The position numbers were made by a program, and so were the translations under genes. The notes under the pieces are model-generated. The model saw only the letters and a list, made by a program, of their open reading frames with translations, was not told where the DNA came from and did not search any database. From Candidatus Peribacteraceae bacterium (GTDB lineage Bacteria; Patescibacteriota; Gracilibacteria; Peribacterales; Peribacteraceae): 14,229 bases of DNA. Positions 1 to 8,187 of the stretch are shown here, piece by piece. How positions within the stretch are numbered: the first letter of the stretch is position 1; every line of letters starts with the position of its first letter. The stretch is taken from positions 1 through 14,229 of the forward strand of contig JABFSS010000105.1 of assembly GCA_013140485.1 (NCBI GenBank). The letters are read 5' to 3'.

Positions 1-2
1 TT

Positions 3-407
3 ATGGTGGGCGGCGGCACTCTAGGAGATTTTCCCACTGTTCTTGCGCTGCTGGCCGTCATCTCGCATCGTTACCCGGGTTCACGCGTCGAGGACCTCCA
101 CTATTCTACCATTGCACACCATGCCGGGGTTCGATGGGGCTCCTCGGAGACGGCGTACGTCAGCAACGAAGTCCGTCAGGATTCGCTCGATCAGACAAAG
201 CGCTGGTTCGCGGGTGGCCAGGGGCTGCGCAAACTCTACGCAGGCACGCCAAATCCGCTCGACGCGATGATCGATAGCCAGAAATTGCGAAGGGACTTCA
301 GCGGATCAAAATGGACGAAAGCGATGGAAGAATATGAGGAAGTCGTCGCCTGGGCGAAGGAGCATCCCGATGACGTTCGCACGGGGGACGCTTCGTGGAA
401 CGCATGA
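3..407 (+). CDS. Unknown protein, probably cut at the left window edge
   Basis: A 134-residue open frame reaches almost to the first base, so the ATG at position 3 may be internal and the gene probably begins outside the window. I do not recognise the family. The protein is soluble-looking and mixed in charge. It has a GVRWGSSETAYVS segment near residue 42, a KRWFAGGQGLRKLY segment near residue 66 and an acidic helix-like tail (EEYEEVVAWAKEHPDD). Codon third positions are G/C-biased in this frame, as expected for real coding sequence in this window. It is the only plus-strand gene and converges on the minus-strand gene at 431-805, with 23 bp between the stops. I see no hairpin terminator in that gap. 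Confidence 0.6.
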   Translation: MVGGGTLGDFPTVLALLAVISHRYPGSRVEDLHYSTIAHHAGVRWGSSETAYVSNEVRQDSLDQTKRWFAGGQGLRKLYAGTPNPLDAMIDSQKLRRDFSGSKWTKAMEEYEEVVAWAKEHPDDVRTGDASWNA

Positions 408-430
408 TGTTTGGTAGAAGGAGGTGGCTT

Positions 431-805
431 TCAAAGCGGGCAGGGAACGGCCACAAAAGCCAACGTTCTAGCGTTCGCTTCGGCGTCGGTCTTGCCTGCA
501 TCGTCGGCTTGTCCGGGTGCATTAAAAAGGGATACCAGCGCCGAATAGACAAACGCGTGTGCCTGAGCCGGATTGTGGGCCCACTCATCCAAAATTTTGG
601 CTATTTTTTCCATAATCGCTTCGACGAAATCAAGCGGCACCGATATTGAAATTCTGCTGTTTATTTGACTGCGCAAATTCTTCAATCGATCCGTCACATC
701 AGGAGCTTTTTCTATTGTTGTTTCAGGCGCGGGAACGCGGAAATGATCAGTTTCTTGTCTTCTTTGCAGCAGACTGGGGAGATAGGTAAGCAGCGATCCG
801 ATCAT
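431..805 (-). CDS. Small hypothetical protein, 124 aa
   Basis: I do not recognise this protein. It begins MIGSLLTYLPSLLQRRQE, then has a polar stretch and a central amphipathic segment (residues about 50-75, with ISISVPLDFVEAIMEK). An Ala/Asp-rich tail follows. No cysteine cluster, signal peptide or clear membrane helix is visible. The ATG at 805 is preceded by a strong AAAGGAG, but 15 nt away. Between them lies a four-codon reading frame (ATG, two codons, TAA) whose stop overlaps this ATG as TAATG, which suggests coupled re-initiation. AGA and ATA codons are more frequent than in the cysteine-rich genes, so base use differs. It is separated from the gene at 984-2432 by 178 bp and may have its own promoter. 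Confidence 0.6.
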   Translation of the reverse strand: MIGSLLTYLPSLLQRRQETDHFRVPAPETTIEKAPDVTDRLKNLRSQINSRISISVPLDFVEAIMEKIAKILDEWAHNPAQAHAFVYSALVSLFNAPGQADDAGKTDAEANARTLAFVAVPCPL

Positions 806-816
806 TAATTAAACAT
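805..816 (-). promoter_or_regulatory. Tiny leader reading frame overlapping the next start (TAATG)
   Basis: On the minus strand, ATG TTT AAT TAA sits 4 nt after AAAGGAG (821-827). Its TAA shares a base with the ATG of the 124-aa gene. The strong ribosome site is well placed for this mini-frame but too far (15 nt) for the main gene. A ribosome could start, stop and re-start. Chance occurrence cannot be excluded. Confidence 0.4.
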
Positions 817-820
817 GCTA

Positions 821-827
821 CTCCTTT
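821..827 (-). promoter_or_regulatory. Strong Shine-Dalgarno site AAAGGAG
   Basis: This minus-strand AAAGGAG is the best ribosome-binding match in the left third of the window. It supports the 431-805 gene being real, although the spacing favours the mini-frame start at 816 over the main start at 805. Confidence 0.5.
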
Positions 828-928
828 CCAAGAACAGTGAAGCAAGAAACTCACAGCATGCTCCGAAAGAGCTTCTGCAAGGTCCAAAGTCATCGTCTCG
901 ATTCAGCTGTTACATCAACGGTTCTTCT

Positions 929-954
929 CACCTTCGCTCTGCGGAGCTTCGGTG
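929..954. repeat. Symmetric hairpin with a 3x3 internal loop
   Basis: Read on the plus strand, the element is CACC, TTC, GCTC, loop TGCG, GAGC, TTC, GGTG. Two 4-bp arms (CACC/GGTG and GCTC/GAGC) pair around a symmetric TTC/TTC internal loop. On the minus strand the internal loop is GAA/GAA, which can form stacked G-A pairs in RNA. It lies about 30 nt past the stop of the 482-aa gene. No T-run follows on either strand, so a simple intrinsic terminator is not well supported. It could be a dispersed palindromic (REP-like) element or an mRNA 3' end stabiliser. Confidence 0.45.
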
Positions 955-983
955 GGCAAGCAAATTGCTCCTACAAGACAACA

Positions 984-2432
984 TCATTCGTTGCCCGGGT
1001 TTGTGCGACATTTCTGCGGTAAGAGTTCTTCGTTGGCAAGATCAGCAAAGGCATTCCACGCACCTGCGAATCTCTCGGCATTCAGCTCGTAGCGCGTACA
1101 CACGTTTTCTTTTGCTTGCTCCAGCGGAATCGACTCCACAACGGAAAGCAGTCGAGCAGCCAGGCACAGTCCTTTCCGTGCCTGATCGGACCAGCGGCCT
1201 TTGAATCCATTCATCTCATTCCATTCATCGAGAACGTTCATAACTTCGCTCAGACGATCGGCGTCGTTCCACTCGACCTCCGGGATATCGGACACGGTCG
1301 GCTTTGCAATCCGTTTCTTTGGAGTCCCGGTATGAGCGGCAGTCCCTGTTTTTATGGTGCCGGCAGGGATCAATGATGCGTCTGCCCGAGGAGCATCTTT
1401 TTCGGCCTCGCGACATATCAGCGGCAGCAAGTCTTCATCGGAAAGATTGCCAAACGAGGCCTGGATTTTTACCCATCGCTCCTCATGAATCTCGTATCTC
1501 GCACACACCTGTTCCTTTCCATTCGTTCCCAACAAACGTGCAAGTAAAATCAAGCCTTTCCTTGTCGTATCGGTGCGAATACCCATTTCTCCATAAAACG
1601 CATCGAGTTGATCCACGAGTTTTTCAAGTTCAGGTTTGCCGGTTACATCAATTTCTCCGAGATCACTTGGTATTTTCGGTTGCACGTATCTTGGTGTTTG
1701 CCGCGGCGCTTTTGCCGGTTTTTTTTCATCACGCATTGTATCCGTGGACACACGGTCATCATCGACGGCATTCATGGTCGTGGTGATCTTCGTCGCAGTT
1801 ACTTTCTGTGTTCCTGCAACGGTTGGCTTTTTCGAAGCGTGAGTTTCGGATGGTGCTTCATCGTTCAAGGTCGATGGCAATGCCGGCTTCGGCACGGCAG
1901 ACGCCGTTGTGATGCCGCATTGCACTTTCCATTTGTCCAAATCAACAGGAGTGAAGCCATATGCGAGCATTTTTTTCACCACGTTGCCTTTGCTCCCGAT
2001 CCGATACAGCTCGAAATAACGAATAATTTTTCTTTTTTCGGTGAGATCAAACGGGAATTTCCTTTCCATTCTGCCGGGCAATTTATCCATCATTTCCTCC
2101 AGCTTTGCATACTCCGCTGCATCGGATGGGATTGAAATCTTTTGCTTCCCAGTGTCACGTTTCCTTTGTTTCTTTTGTGCGGAAACAACCTTGTATGGGT
2201 CATTTTGTTCGAGGTCATCAGTGATTTGTACGAGTTCTTTCAGCTGATCGCTGGCGTCATCCCGGCCCGTGGTCACTGTCCGCCCCGCCCCGCTCTCTTT
2301 CGAGGGTGCCTCAAGAATGGTTGAGCCGTGTTGATCCGGTATGCGCACAGGTGGAGCATGGTCGGGGCGCACAGGAAATCTGTCAACAGTATCGATGCAG
2401 CTCCTTACATGAGCGGATTCATAAGCCGTCAA
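984..2432 (-). CDS. Unknown 482-aa protein with three diverged ~75-90 aa repeats
   Basis: I do not recognise a named family. The protein holds three copies of one domain joined by Lys/Thr/Pro-rich linkers: residues about 104-175 (most diverged), 256-342 and 383-475. Copies 2 and 3 share an ARKGL/TRKGL motif followed by ARLL, a VCxRYEL-type motif, ERW/ERF, and LLPxxC at the end. Copy 1 keeps the helical pattern (EKRKIIRYFELYR) but not the cysteines. The linkers are positively charged and low in complexity, as in nucleic-acid-binding or scaffold proteins; that is only a suggestion. The longest frame starts at a TTG that overlaps the TGA of the ATPase gene (TTGA), with GAAGAA upstream, which fits coupled translation. 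In-frame GTG codons at 2372 and 2348 are alternatives, since the first ~60 residues look poorly ordered. Confidence 0.7.
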   Translation of the reverse strand: MTAYESAHVRSCIDTVDRFPVRPDHAPPVRIPDQHGSTILEAPSKESGAGRTVTTGRDDASDQLKELVQITDDLEQNDPYKVVSAQKKQRKRDTGKQKISIPSDAAEYAKLEEMMDKLPGRMERKFPFDLTEKRKIIRYFELYRIGSKGNVVKKMLAYGFTPVDLDKWKVQCGITTASAVPKPALPSTLNDEAPSETHASKKPTVAGTQKVTATKITTTMNAVDDDRVSTDTMRDEKKPAKAPRQTPRYVQPKIPSDLGEIDVTGKPELEKLVDQLDAFYGEMGIRTDTTRKGLILLARLLGTNGKEQVCARYEIHEERWVKIQASFGNLSDEDLLPLICREAEKDAPRADASLIPAGTIKTGTAAHTGTPKKRIAKPTVSDIPEVEWNDADRLSEVMNVLDEWNEMNGFKGRWSDQARKGLCLAARLLSVVESIPLEQAKENVCTRYELNAERFAGAWNAFADLANEELLPQKCRTNPGNE

Positions 2433-4669
2433 ATCAGCGGTTCTTCAAATTGTTCTTCGACCTGCGCCTGTTCCTCCTTGCTTGGCGGCGCCGAGGCGGC
2501 TTCGTCCCACTTCTTCATCTCTTTTTCCACTTCTTCGCGGGGGAGGCAGTACTTGCGCCGCGACGCGGCGATGATTTCGGGCGACCAGTCCCGCTCGATC
2601 GTGGGGACGTCGAGCGTGCGGCCGGAGAAGGCTTCGCGCAGTTCGCCGTTGACCGACATTTTGATGTAGAACTCGCGGACGCCGAGGTTGATGATGTCGC
2701 GTTCTTTGAAGACCGGGGTGTATTCCTCGGCCAGAATCACCGCGTCTTCGGCGCCGACGCGGAAGCTGATGATGGAACCGACGTTACCGAAGACCGTTTT
2801 GCGGACGACATCATTCAATTGACCCATGTACTGGTGCGCGAGCGTCAGGTTCAGTTTGTACTTGCGCGCTTCGGAGAGAATTTCGGCAAACGTATCGGTC
2901 GCGAAGTTCTGGAACTCGTCGACGTAGAGGTAGAAATCGGTGCGCTTGTCCTCGGCGATGTTCGCCCGGCTCATGGCCGCCTGGTACATCTTGGTGATGA
3001 ACATCGAGCCGATGAGCGACGAGTTCTCTTCGCCGAGCAGACCCTTCGAGACCTTCATCAGCAAGATTTTCTTGCCGTCCATCAGCTCGCGGATGTCGAA
3101 TTTGGTCTTCGGCTGCCCGATGATGTTGCGGATCATGTTCGTCGCGACGAACTGGCCGACTTTGTTGAGCAGGGGAGTGATGGCCTCGGCGTCGAACTTC
3201 TCGCTCCACGCGGCGAATTCCGCCACCCAGAAGTTCTTTACCACCGAGTCCTCGATCCGCGCCACGATCTTCTGGCGGTAATTCTTATCCGTGAGCATTT
3301 TCAAGATCGAGAGGACGGTCGTATTCGGACTATCAAGGAGAGCGAGCGCCGTGTAGCGCAGCACGTGCTCCAAACGGTCGCTCCAGTTGGTGCCGAACAG
3401 CTTCTTGAAGATCTGCAGGAAGCCGATCGTCACCTGCATCTTGTAGGCTTCGTCGATTTTTTCGAGCGGGTTGAACGCGATGGGGAATTCCGTATCACCC
3501 GGATCGAGGAGAATCACGTCTTCGATGCGGTGCTCGGGGATATACCGCATGATCGCGTCGACCAGGTCCCCGTGCGGATCGAGCACCGCGATGCCTTCGC
3601 CGTTCATGATGTCGGCGTGAATGAGCAGTTCCAGGAGTTTGCTTTTGCCCGCGCCGGATTTCCCCACCGTATAAAGGTGTCGTCGGCGGTCCGTTCTCCG
3701 TATTCCGAACGGCACGAAGTTATTGTGGTAGTTGGTCAGCCCGAACGCGCTGACGTCTTTCTCACCCATCTTCGGTAAGTCCTGCGGCGGATCGGATTTG
3801 CGCGCGAGGACGTGCACGATGTGCGGGACTTCGTCGGCGTTGGGGAAGTGGTAGAGCGTCGCGATTTCCTTGGCGTTCAGGACGTAGGGAGTCGCATGCG
3901 TCCGCGCGCGGAACTGCGTGATGAATTTGGCCGTGTTCTTCACGTGGTGGCCGTGCATTTCGTTGATGTCTTTCTCGTTGAACTGCGAGAAGCTCGAGGT
4001 CACCGCGTCCAGATGACGGCCGGCCGTCACCGCGTCCTTGGCGATGTACGCGCAGCGGATGCTCACCTTAAACGGTTTGATCGTGGCCTTTTCTGCGGCT
4101 TTTTCGTGCCGTTGGTGCCCGACTCCTTTCCGGCCCCCCTCGCGCAGGCGGTCGCGCAGCGAGAAGAAGTGCCCGGCATCGGCGCGCTTCCTTCGCCAGT
4201 TGCGCAGGTAGTGGAAGGAACCCGTATCGTTCTGGGGCTCGGAGATGATTTGGATCCATACCTGGTCGTCGCGGCCGATTTTCGAAATGACGGAGAAGAG
4301 GCGAGACGAACTGTCCTCTTCAAACATATCGTACGTCTTGATCGGGTAGATGTCCGAATGGTGCAGTGAGACCTCGGCACCCGCGAGCGTCTGCTTTGCG
4401 GGGTCGAAATTCAGCGTGTAGTCCTTCATCTCCTTCACTTCGGCGTCGGGGAAGGTCGAGTAGATCAATCCTTCCACCGTTTCATACAAATTTTCTTCCA
4501 GCACGATGAAGAAGTACGTGTACTGGGCGTAGCCGTAGAACTCGAGCGATACGCGCTTGCCCGTGAACGTGTTCCACATGTTCACCATGAGCTCTTGGAA
4601 CTTCGATTCGAGCTTCTTGTTCCCCTCCGTGCCTTGGGGAATCACAATATGCATGTAGCGCAGCGCCAT
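2429..4669 (-). CDS. VirD4/TraD/HerA-like P-loop ATPase (type IV secretion coupling-protein family)
   Basis: This is a 746-aa ATPase of the FtsK/HerA superfamily, closest in style to the VirD4/TraD coupling proteins that feed DNA or protein to type IV machines. From the Met at 4669, the Walker A motif GKSGAGKS is at residues 336-343. A LDPHGDLV motif follows at 363-370, a Walker B YVDEFQNF at about 581-588, and a sensor-like LAHQYMGQL at 610-618. The ~330 residues before Walker A hold no transmembrane helix, unlike classical VirD4, and the tail is acidic (EEQAQVEEQFEEPLI). The frame stays open to 4774, but that would overlap paralogue E. MALRYMHIVIPQG looks like a natural N-terminus, so I chose 4669; its ribosome site is weak. 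No other secretion-system gene is visible. A pilus, DNA-uptake or genome-processing role is possible. Confidence 0.88.
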   Translation of the reverse strand: MALRYMHIVIPQGTEGNKKLESKFQELMVNMWNTFTGKRVSLEFYGYAQYTYFFIVLEENLYETVEGLIYSTFPDAEVKEMKDYTLNFDPAKQTLAGAEVSLHHSDIYPIKTYDMFEEDSSSRLFSVISKIGRDDQVWIQIISEPQNDTGSFHYLRNWRRKRADAGHFFSLRDRLREGGRKGVGHQRHEKAAEKATIKPFKVSIRCAYIAKDAVTAGRHLDAVTSSFSQFNEKDINEMHGHHVKNTAKFITQFRARTHATPYVLNAKEIATLYHFPNADEVPHIVHVLARKSDPPQDLPKMGEKDVSAFGLTNYHNNFVPFGIRRTDRRRHLYTVGKSGAGKSKLLELLIHADIMNGEGIAVLDPHGDLVDAIMRYIPEHRIEDVILLDPGDTEFPIAFNPLEKIDEAYKMQVTIGFLQIFKKLFGTNWSDRLEHVLRYTALALLDSPNTTVLSILKMLTDKNYRQKIVARIEDSVVKNFWVAEFAAWSEKFDAEAITPLLNKVGQFVATNMIRNIIGQPKTKFDIRELMDGKKILLMKVSKGLLGEENSSLIGSMFITKMYQAAMSRANIAEDKRTDFYLYVDEFQNFATDTFAEILSEARKYKLNLTLAHQYMGQLNDVVRKTVFGNVGSIISFRVGAEDAVILAEEYTPVFKERDIINLGVREFYIKMSVNGELREAFSGRTLDVPTIERDWSPEIIAASRRKYCLPREEVEKEMKKWDEAASAPPSKEEQAQVEEQFEEPLI

Positions 4670-4712
4670 ACTCTGTAGTGTGCCAGAAAGTGGCTTTGAG
4701 TAAACGCAAAAT

Positions 4713-6380
4713 TCAATATACGGCTTCCAAATAACACCGCTCGCAGTAGACGATTTCGGTTCGTTCAGGTGCAAATGAGGTCTCCATTTCCTCCCCGCAC
4801 TTCATGCAGGGGCGTTTCCACAGTTGATAGGGATTGATCATCGATCGCCGCCTGTCCATTCGCACGTCGGCGTGGTGGCGGGGGAGGGGAATCCGCCATG
4901 TACGGTAATAGTTGAGCTCTTGCGGCAGAATTTTATATTTCTTGCTGCTCGATTCGCAGAGCAAGACTTTTTTGCAGATGTCCTCCCTGACGTCATCAAC
5001 GGAGTCCGGAAGTTTTTCAGCGGTTCCCGTTTCGTCCTGATGAAGATCCGGAAGATCCGCCCATTGCCATCCGCGCGAAAGAACTTCCTCTCTGGTCAAC
5101 GGCGCATATCTCAAGGAAGAAGACTCGGAATATGCGAACGGCGATGTGATGATAGGAAAAAATTTCCCCCAGTCTCCCGATTTCTTCATCTGCGTCGTGA
5201 TCTGCGCAGCAAGTTTCTCATAATCATCCTTTGAATACTGTTGGTTGAGAATGCAGTATTGTTTGGACTTCAGCCCCGTGCAGCCGAAACAATTTTTGCA
5301 GGAATAACAGTCGATGCAGTACGCCACGTCGCTGCAGAGCCGACACTTTAGACACATGCGGAGAAAATAATTCCCGCCACCGATGCTCGCGGAATTAAAG
5401 GCCAATTCCCCGATCCCGCCGCGCGTGATGTCCATCCAGCTTGTGCACTGCTTGCTCGGGGAAAGATCCCAGCAGTAGCGGCTTTCATGGCAATTGAAGC
5501 AGCTGTAACACTCAAAGCAGTCGGCGCTGTTCAGGAGCTGGTCTCCGACGCACTGTTCGCAATTGACTTGCATCACATTCGGCCAGACCGCCTGCAGATG
5601 AAGGTCATCCAATTTTTTGAGGTTCTTTTGAAGCGTCGACCACCGTCCGTCCATCACCTCTCCCTTGATTTTGATGAATTCCTCCTTCGTGACAGGTTGA
5701 TTTCCCACGTGATAACTCTTGTTCCGCAAATTGCAGCAGAAGAGACAGTCATTGCATCCTTTGCAGTCGATGCAGAAGTGACTGTCGCGCGTGCCAAAGC
5801 AACGATGGAGAAAACCGGAGAGATGACAGTCGACGCATTGAACGCATTCCCAGCATTGGGTGGATTTCTGGCAGCGAAGACAATCCACAAGATCCGTGTT
5901 GAACCCCGTGACCGTTTCGGAGTAGTACACGTCTTCTGAATAGTAGGCCGTGCTGCAGTAGTACGCGTTTTTTGAACTCCCGGCGCCGCAACTGTATTCG
6001 CAATTTTCGCAGTTCTCATTGAAGTTCGCCATCTTGGGCACTTCCTTGAACAATTTTTCAAATTGCGGGAAGAACGGCTGCGAAAGATTCACCGGCCGAC
6101 CGTACTGCATGGCATCCCATGCGTCGCTCCACCATTCGGTGATGCCGTAGACCGGGAATGGCTTCTGTTCGCTGAAGATAGAGATGATAGGCTCTCCCGA
6201 AAGATCCGATTTCCGGCGGTGCAATATCAATTGAGGCGAGAACATTCCTCTGTGGATATGCCGACATGTCGGACACTCCGCTGGATCCCACTCCACGTCG
6301 AACTTCTTCGCCATCTCGCGATCGGCGTCGAGGATCTCGAAGGGGGATTTGCACCAGGGGTTTGCGCAGGTCTTCTTCAC
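4713..6380 (-). CDS. Cysteine-rich zinc-ribbon solenoid protein, paralogue E
   Basis: A 555-aa protein with 44 Cys, last of the five-member array. It starts with GTG four bp after the stop of D, with AAAGGAGG at 6393-6400. The N-terminal ribbon is C5-x4-C10 with C36/C39; this domain is shorter than in the paralogues and lacks their IPPPT segment. The second ribbon has lost its ligands (PVYGITEWWSD). In lobe 1 every third residue from 124 to 157 is C, S, A or V, then the phase shifts and Cys recurs at 167, 170, 176, 179, 182, 185, 194, 203, 206, 209, 212 and 215. Lobe 2 covers about 274-376 and ends in the shared cap KQYCILNQQYSKDDYE. The third ribbon is degenerate and the C-terminal ribbon (C525/C528, C546/C549) is intact. 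It ends EAVY, without the GGAGG found where another paralogue follows. No signal peptide or membrane helix. Function unknown. Confidence 0.9.
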   Translation of the reverse strand: MKKTCANPWCKSPFEILDADREMAKKFDVEWDPAECPTCRHIHRGMFSPQLILHRRKSDLSGEPIISIFSEQKPFPVYGITEWWSDAWDAMQYGRPVNLSQPFFPQFEKLFKEVPKMANFNENCENCEYSCGAGSSKNAYYCSTAYYSEDVYYSETVTGFNTDLVDCLRCQKSTQCWECVQCVDCHLSGFLHRCFGTRDSHFCIDCKGCNDCLFCCNLRNKSYHVGNQPVTKEEFIKIKGEVMDGRWSTLQKNLKKLDDLHLQAVWPNVMQVNCEQCVGDQLLNSADCFECYSCFNCHESRYCWDLSPSKQCTSWMDITRGGIGELAFNSASIGGGNYFLRMCLKCRLCSDVAYCIDCYSCKNCFGCTGLKSKQYCILNQQYSKDDYEKLAAQITTQMKKSGDWGKFFPIITSPFAYSESSSLRYAPLTREEVLSRGWQWADLPDLHQDETGTAEKLPDSVDDVREDICKKVLLCESSSKKYKILPQELNYYRTWRIPLPRHHADVRMDRRRSMINPYQLWKRPCMKCGEEMETSFAPERTEIVYCERCYLEAVY

Positions 6381-6384
6381 GTCG

Positions 6385-8055
6385 TCAGTATACCTCCTTT
6401 AGGTAGCACTCTTCGCAGTACACAACCTCCGGTCTCTCCGGTGCATACGTCGTTTGTATCTCTTTCTTGCAGTTCGCGCACGTTCTCATCCAGAGCTTGC
6501 GCGGGTTGCGCTGGGCGATGCGCATTCGCGTGCGCTCGACGGGGTGCAGGCGGGGGAGCGGGATCTGCATCTGCCGGTACAGTTCCAGTTCCTGCTTGAT
6601 GAGCCGGAACGGCTTTCCCGTGATGGGACAGCGTACCGCGCGCTGCACGACGTCATCGGGCACATCGGCGATCCTGTCGGGCAGCGAATCGGCGGCCACC
6701 GTTCCCTCCGCTTTCGCGCCGTCGTCGGAATGCATTTTCCAGGGATATCCCTTCGTCCGCGCTTTCTCCGCCGTCAGCGGATAGTAGAGATGGGCGATCG
6801 TGTCGTTGTACGGGAAGGGCGAATGCGCGATGGGGAAGAATTCCCCCCATTCGCCGTTTGCCTGCATCTGCGTGATGATGCGCCCGGTCAGCTCAGTATA
6901 CTGTTCCTTCGTGTACTGGCGGTTGAACACGCAATGCTTTTTGTTCCGCAATGCGACGCATCCGAAACAGTCGGTGCAGCCGTGGCAGTTGACGCAGTAC
7001 AGCAGTGCCGACGAATCCCGGCAGTAGAGGGTAAACAGACAGCGGTTGCCGATCAGACTGCTCGATTCCAGGCACAGCTCCGCTCCATCGAAGAACGAAC
7101 AATCCTGGCAGTCTGTGCCATGCAGGCAGTCCTGGAGATACGCGCAGTCGCGGCACTCTTGGATATCGAAACACGACCGGATGTTCTGACACTGCACGAT
7201 GTTGTCTCCCTGCGCGTTCTCGGAGGAGCGGATATTCGACGCCCGGCGGATGGGGAATGTTCTCTTGAGTTCTGCGAAACGCTCGAGCGCGATGGCATAC
7301 CGGGACGCGCTGCCGTCGAGCGCGCGCCGCGAGGTTTCGTATTCTTCTTTGGAGACGGGCTTGTTGAACAGGTGATACTCGGCATTGCGCAGATTGCAGC
7401 AGAAGAGCGAGTTCTTCACTCCCTGGCAATTGATGAGGAAGCTGCCCGAGGTGCACGACTCGCAGTTCTGGGAATACCGCAGGTCGTAGCAATTGCGGCA
7501 ATCGATGCACTCATACAGCAATTCGCAGTCGATGCACCACAAGACATCGCTGACGCTGCGCGTGTTCACGATGATCCAGCTGTAATACGTCCGTTCGACG
7601 TTATGCGTGGACGTCGAGAGGTAGCTGTCCTTGCTGCCGTCGGCGAAGTTGCAGAAGTCGGCGTTTTCCGCGTTGTTGTTGATGACCGACGGCTGGGGCA
7701 CGACGCGCAGGAGTTCCTGAAACTGCTCGAAGAAACCGCCGCCCGTCCACTGCCTGCCGTACGACATGGGATCCCAATCGTCTTTCCACCACGCGGCGGG
7801 ATCGTAAATGACGAACGGCGCATCGGGATCGAACATGGAGATGATGGTCCGGCCCGTGCGGTCGCACGTGCGGTAGTACAGTTGTTGTTCGTTCCGGTAC
7901 GCCAGTCTCCTCTGCGAGCGGCAGTCGGGACAGCGGGTCGGCGGAGGGACGGCAACGGGGCGGTTGCCGATGATGGGCGCGATCTTCGTGTAGAAGGCCG
8001 CGTCGAGGTCCGAAAATTCAAACCCGGAGCCGCAGTTCACACAGAGTATGTGCAT
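6385..8055 (-). CDS. Cysteine-rich zinc-ribbon solenoid protein, paralogue D
   Basis: A 556-aa protein with 37 Cys, the fewest in the array. I placed the start at the ATG at 8055 (MHILCVNCGSGFEF) because it aligns with the N-termini of A, C and E and gives a family-typical length. An upstream in-frame ATG at 8106 would add 17 residues with five more Cys (MRKCSRCGCCCLYCRIS) and cannot be excluded. The N-terminal ribbon is C5/C8 with C42/C45. The second ribbon is dead (one Cys, then AAWWKDDW). Early lobe 1 (residues 135-171) keeps the three-residue phase almost wholly with Ser, Thr, Ala and Val, and Cys takes over from 174. Lobe 2 runs from about 289 to 375. The C-terminal ribbon (C526/C529, C547/C550) is intact. 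The gene follows the regulator after a 132-bp gap, so it may open a second transcription unit. Confidence 0.9.
   Translation of the reverse strand: MHILCVNCGSGFEFSDLDAAFYTKIAPIIGNRPVAVPPPTRCPDCRSQRRLAYRNEQQLYYRTCDRTGRTIISMFDPDAPFVIYDPAAWWKDDWDPMSYGRQWTGGGFFEQFQELLRVVPQPSVINNNAENADFCNFADGSKDSYLSTSTHNVERTYYSWIIVNTRSVSDVLWCIDCELLYECIDCRNCYDLRYSQNCESCTSGSFLINCQGVKNSLFCCNLRNAEYHLFNKPVSKEEYETSRRALDGSASRYAIALERFAELKRTFPIRRASNIRSSENAQGDNIVQCQNIRSCFDIQECRDCAYLQDCLHGTDCQDCSFFDGAELCLESSSLIGNRCLFTLYCRDSSALLYCVNCHGCTDCFGCVALRNKKHCVFNRQYTKEQYTELTGRIITQMQANGEWGEFFPIAHSPFPYNDTIAHLYYPLTAEKARTKGYPWKMHSDDGAKAEGTVAADSLPDRIADVPDDVVQRAVRCPITGKPFRLIKQELELYRQMQIPLPRLHPVERTRMRIAQRNPRKLWMRTCANCKKEIQTTYAPERPEVVYCEECYLKEVY
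6393..6400 (-). promoter_or_regulatory. Shine-Dalgarno site of paralogue E inside the end of D
   Basis: AAAGGAGG on the minus strand lies 12 nt before the GTG start of E. It encodes part of the final L-K-E-V of D, so one stretch serves as both C-terminus and ribosome site. No hairpin partner is present at this junction. Confidence 0.6.
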
Positions 8056-8066
8056 GGAGATTCTGC

Positions 8067-8072
8067 AGTATA
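8067..8072 (-). promoter_or_regulatory. Possible -10 element TATACT before paralogue D
   Basis: Minus-strand TATACT lies 11 nt before the ATG at 8055, in the longest gap of the array. The same hexamer precedes A, B, C, E and the regulator. A transcript starting about 7 nt downstream would be nearly leaderless. No good -35 match is seen, so this is a weak promoter call. It gives some support to 8055 as the start. Confidence 0.35.
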
Positions 8073-8187
8073 AGCAACAACAACCGCACCGGGAACATTT
8101 TCGCATCCCGAAAGACCGTCCGAGAATTATTGGCTTCGCGAAGAGTTTTTCGTGCAGCCGCGATTATCACTCCGGTGAAAATCGCCG

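Larger units (their letters stand above)
806..983. other. 178-bp intergenic stretch
   Basis: No gene is supported here. It holds the leader frame and ribosome site of the small gene at its left end and a symmetric hairpin at 929-954. The hexamer CATGCT occurs twice, at 814-819 and 858-863. Any promoter for the 124-aa gene should lie here, but I could not identify a convincing -35/-10 pair. Confidence 0.5.

Noticed and set aside
408..430. Bidirectional terminator between the convergent genes
   Set aside because: The 23-bp gap has no inverted repeat or T-run.
2306..3778. A 490-aa open frame on the plus strand opposite the ATPase gene
   Set aside because: It is antisense to a protein with clear Walker motifs. 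Its product is an Asp/Val/Arg/His-rich sequence typical of the complement of GC-biased coding DNA.
6454..8073. A 539-aa open frame on the plus strand opposite paralogue D
   Set aside because: Same cause: antisense to a protein whose homology to four neighbours is unmistakable, with a compositionally biased translation and no recognisable motif.
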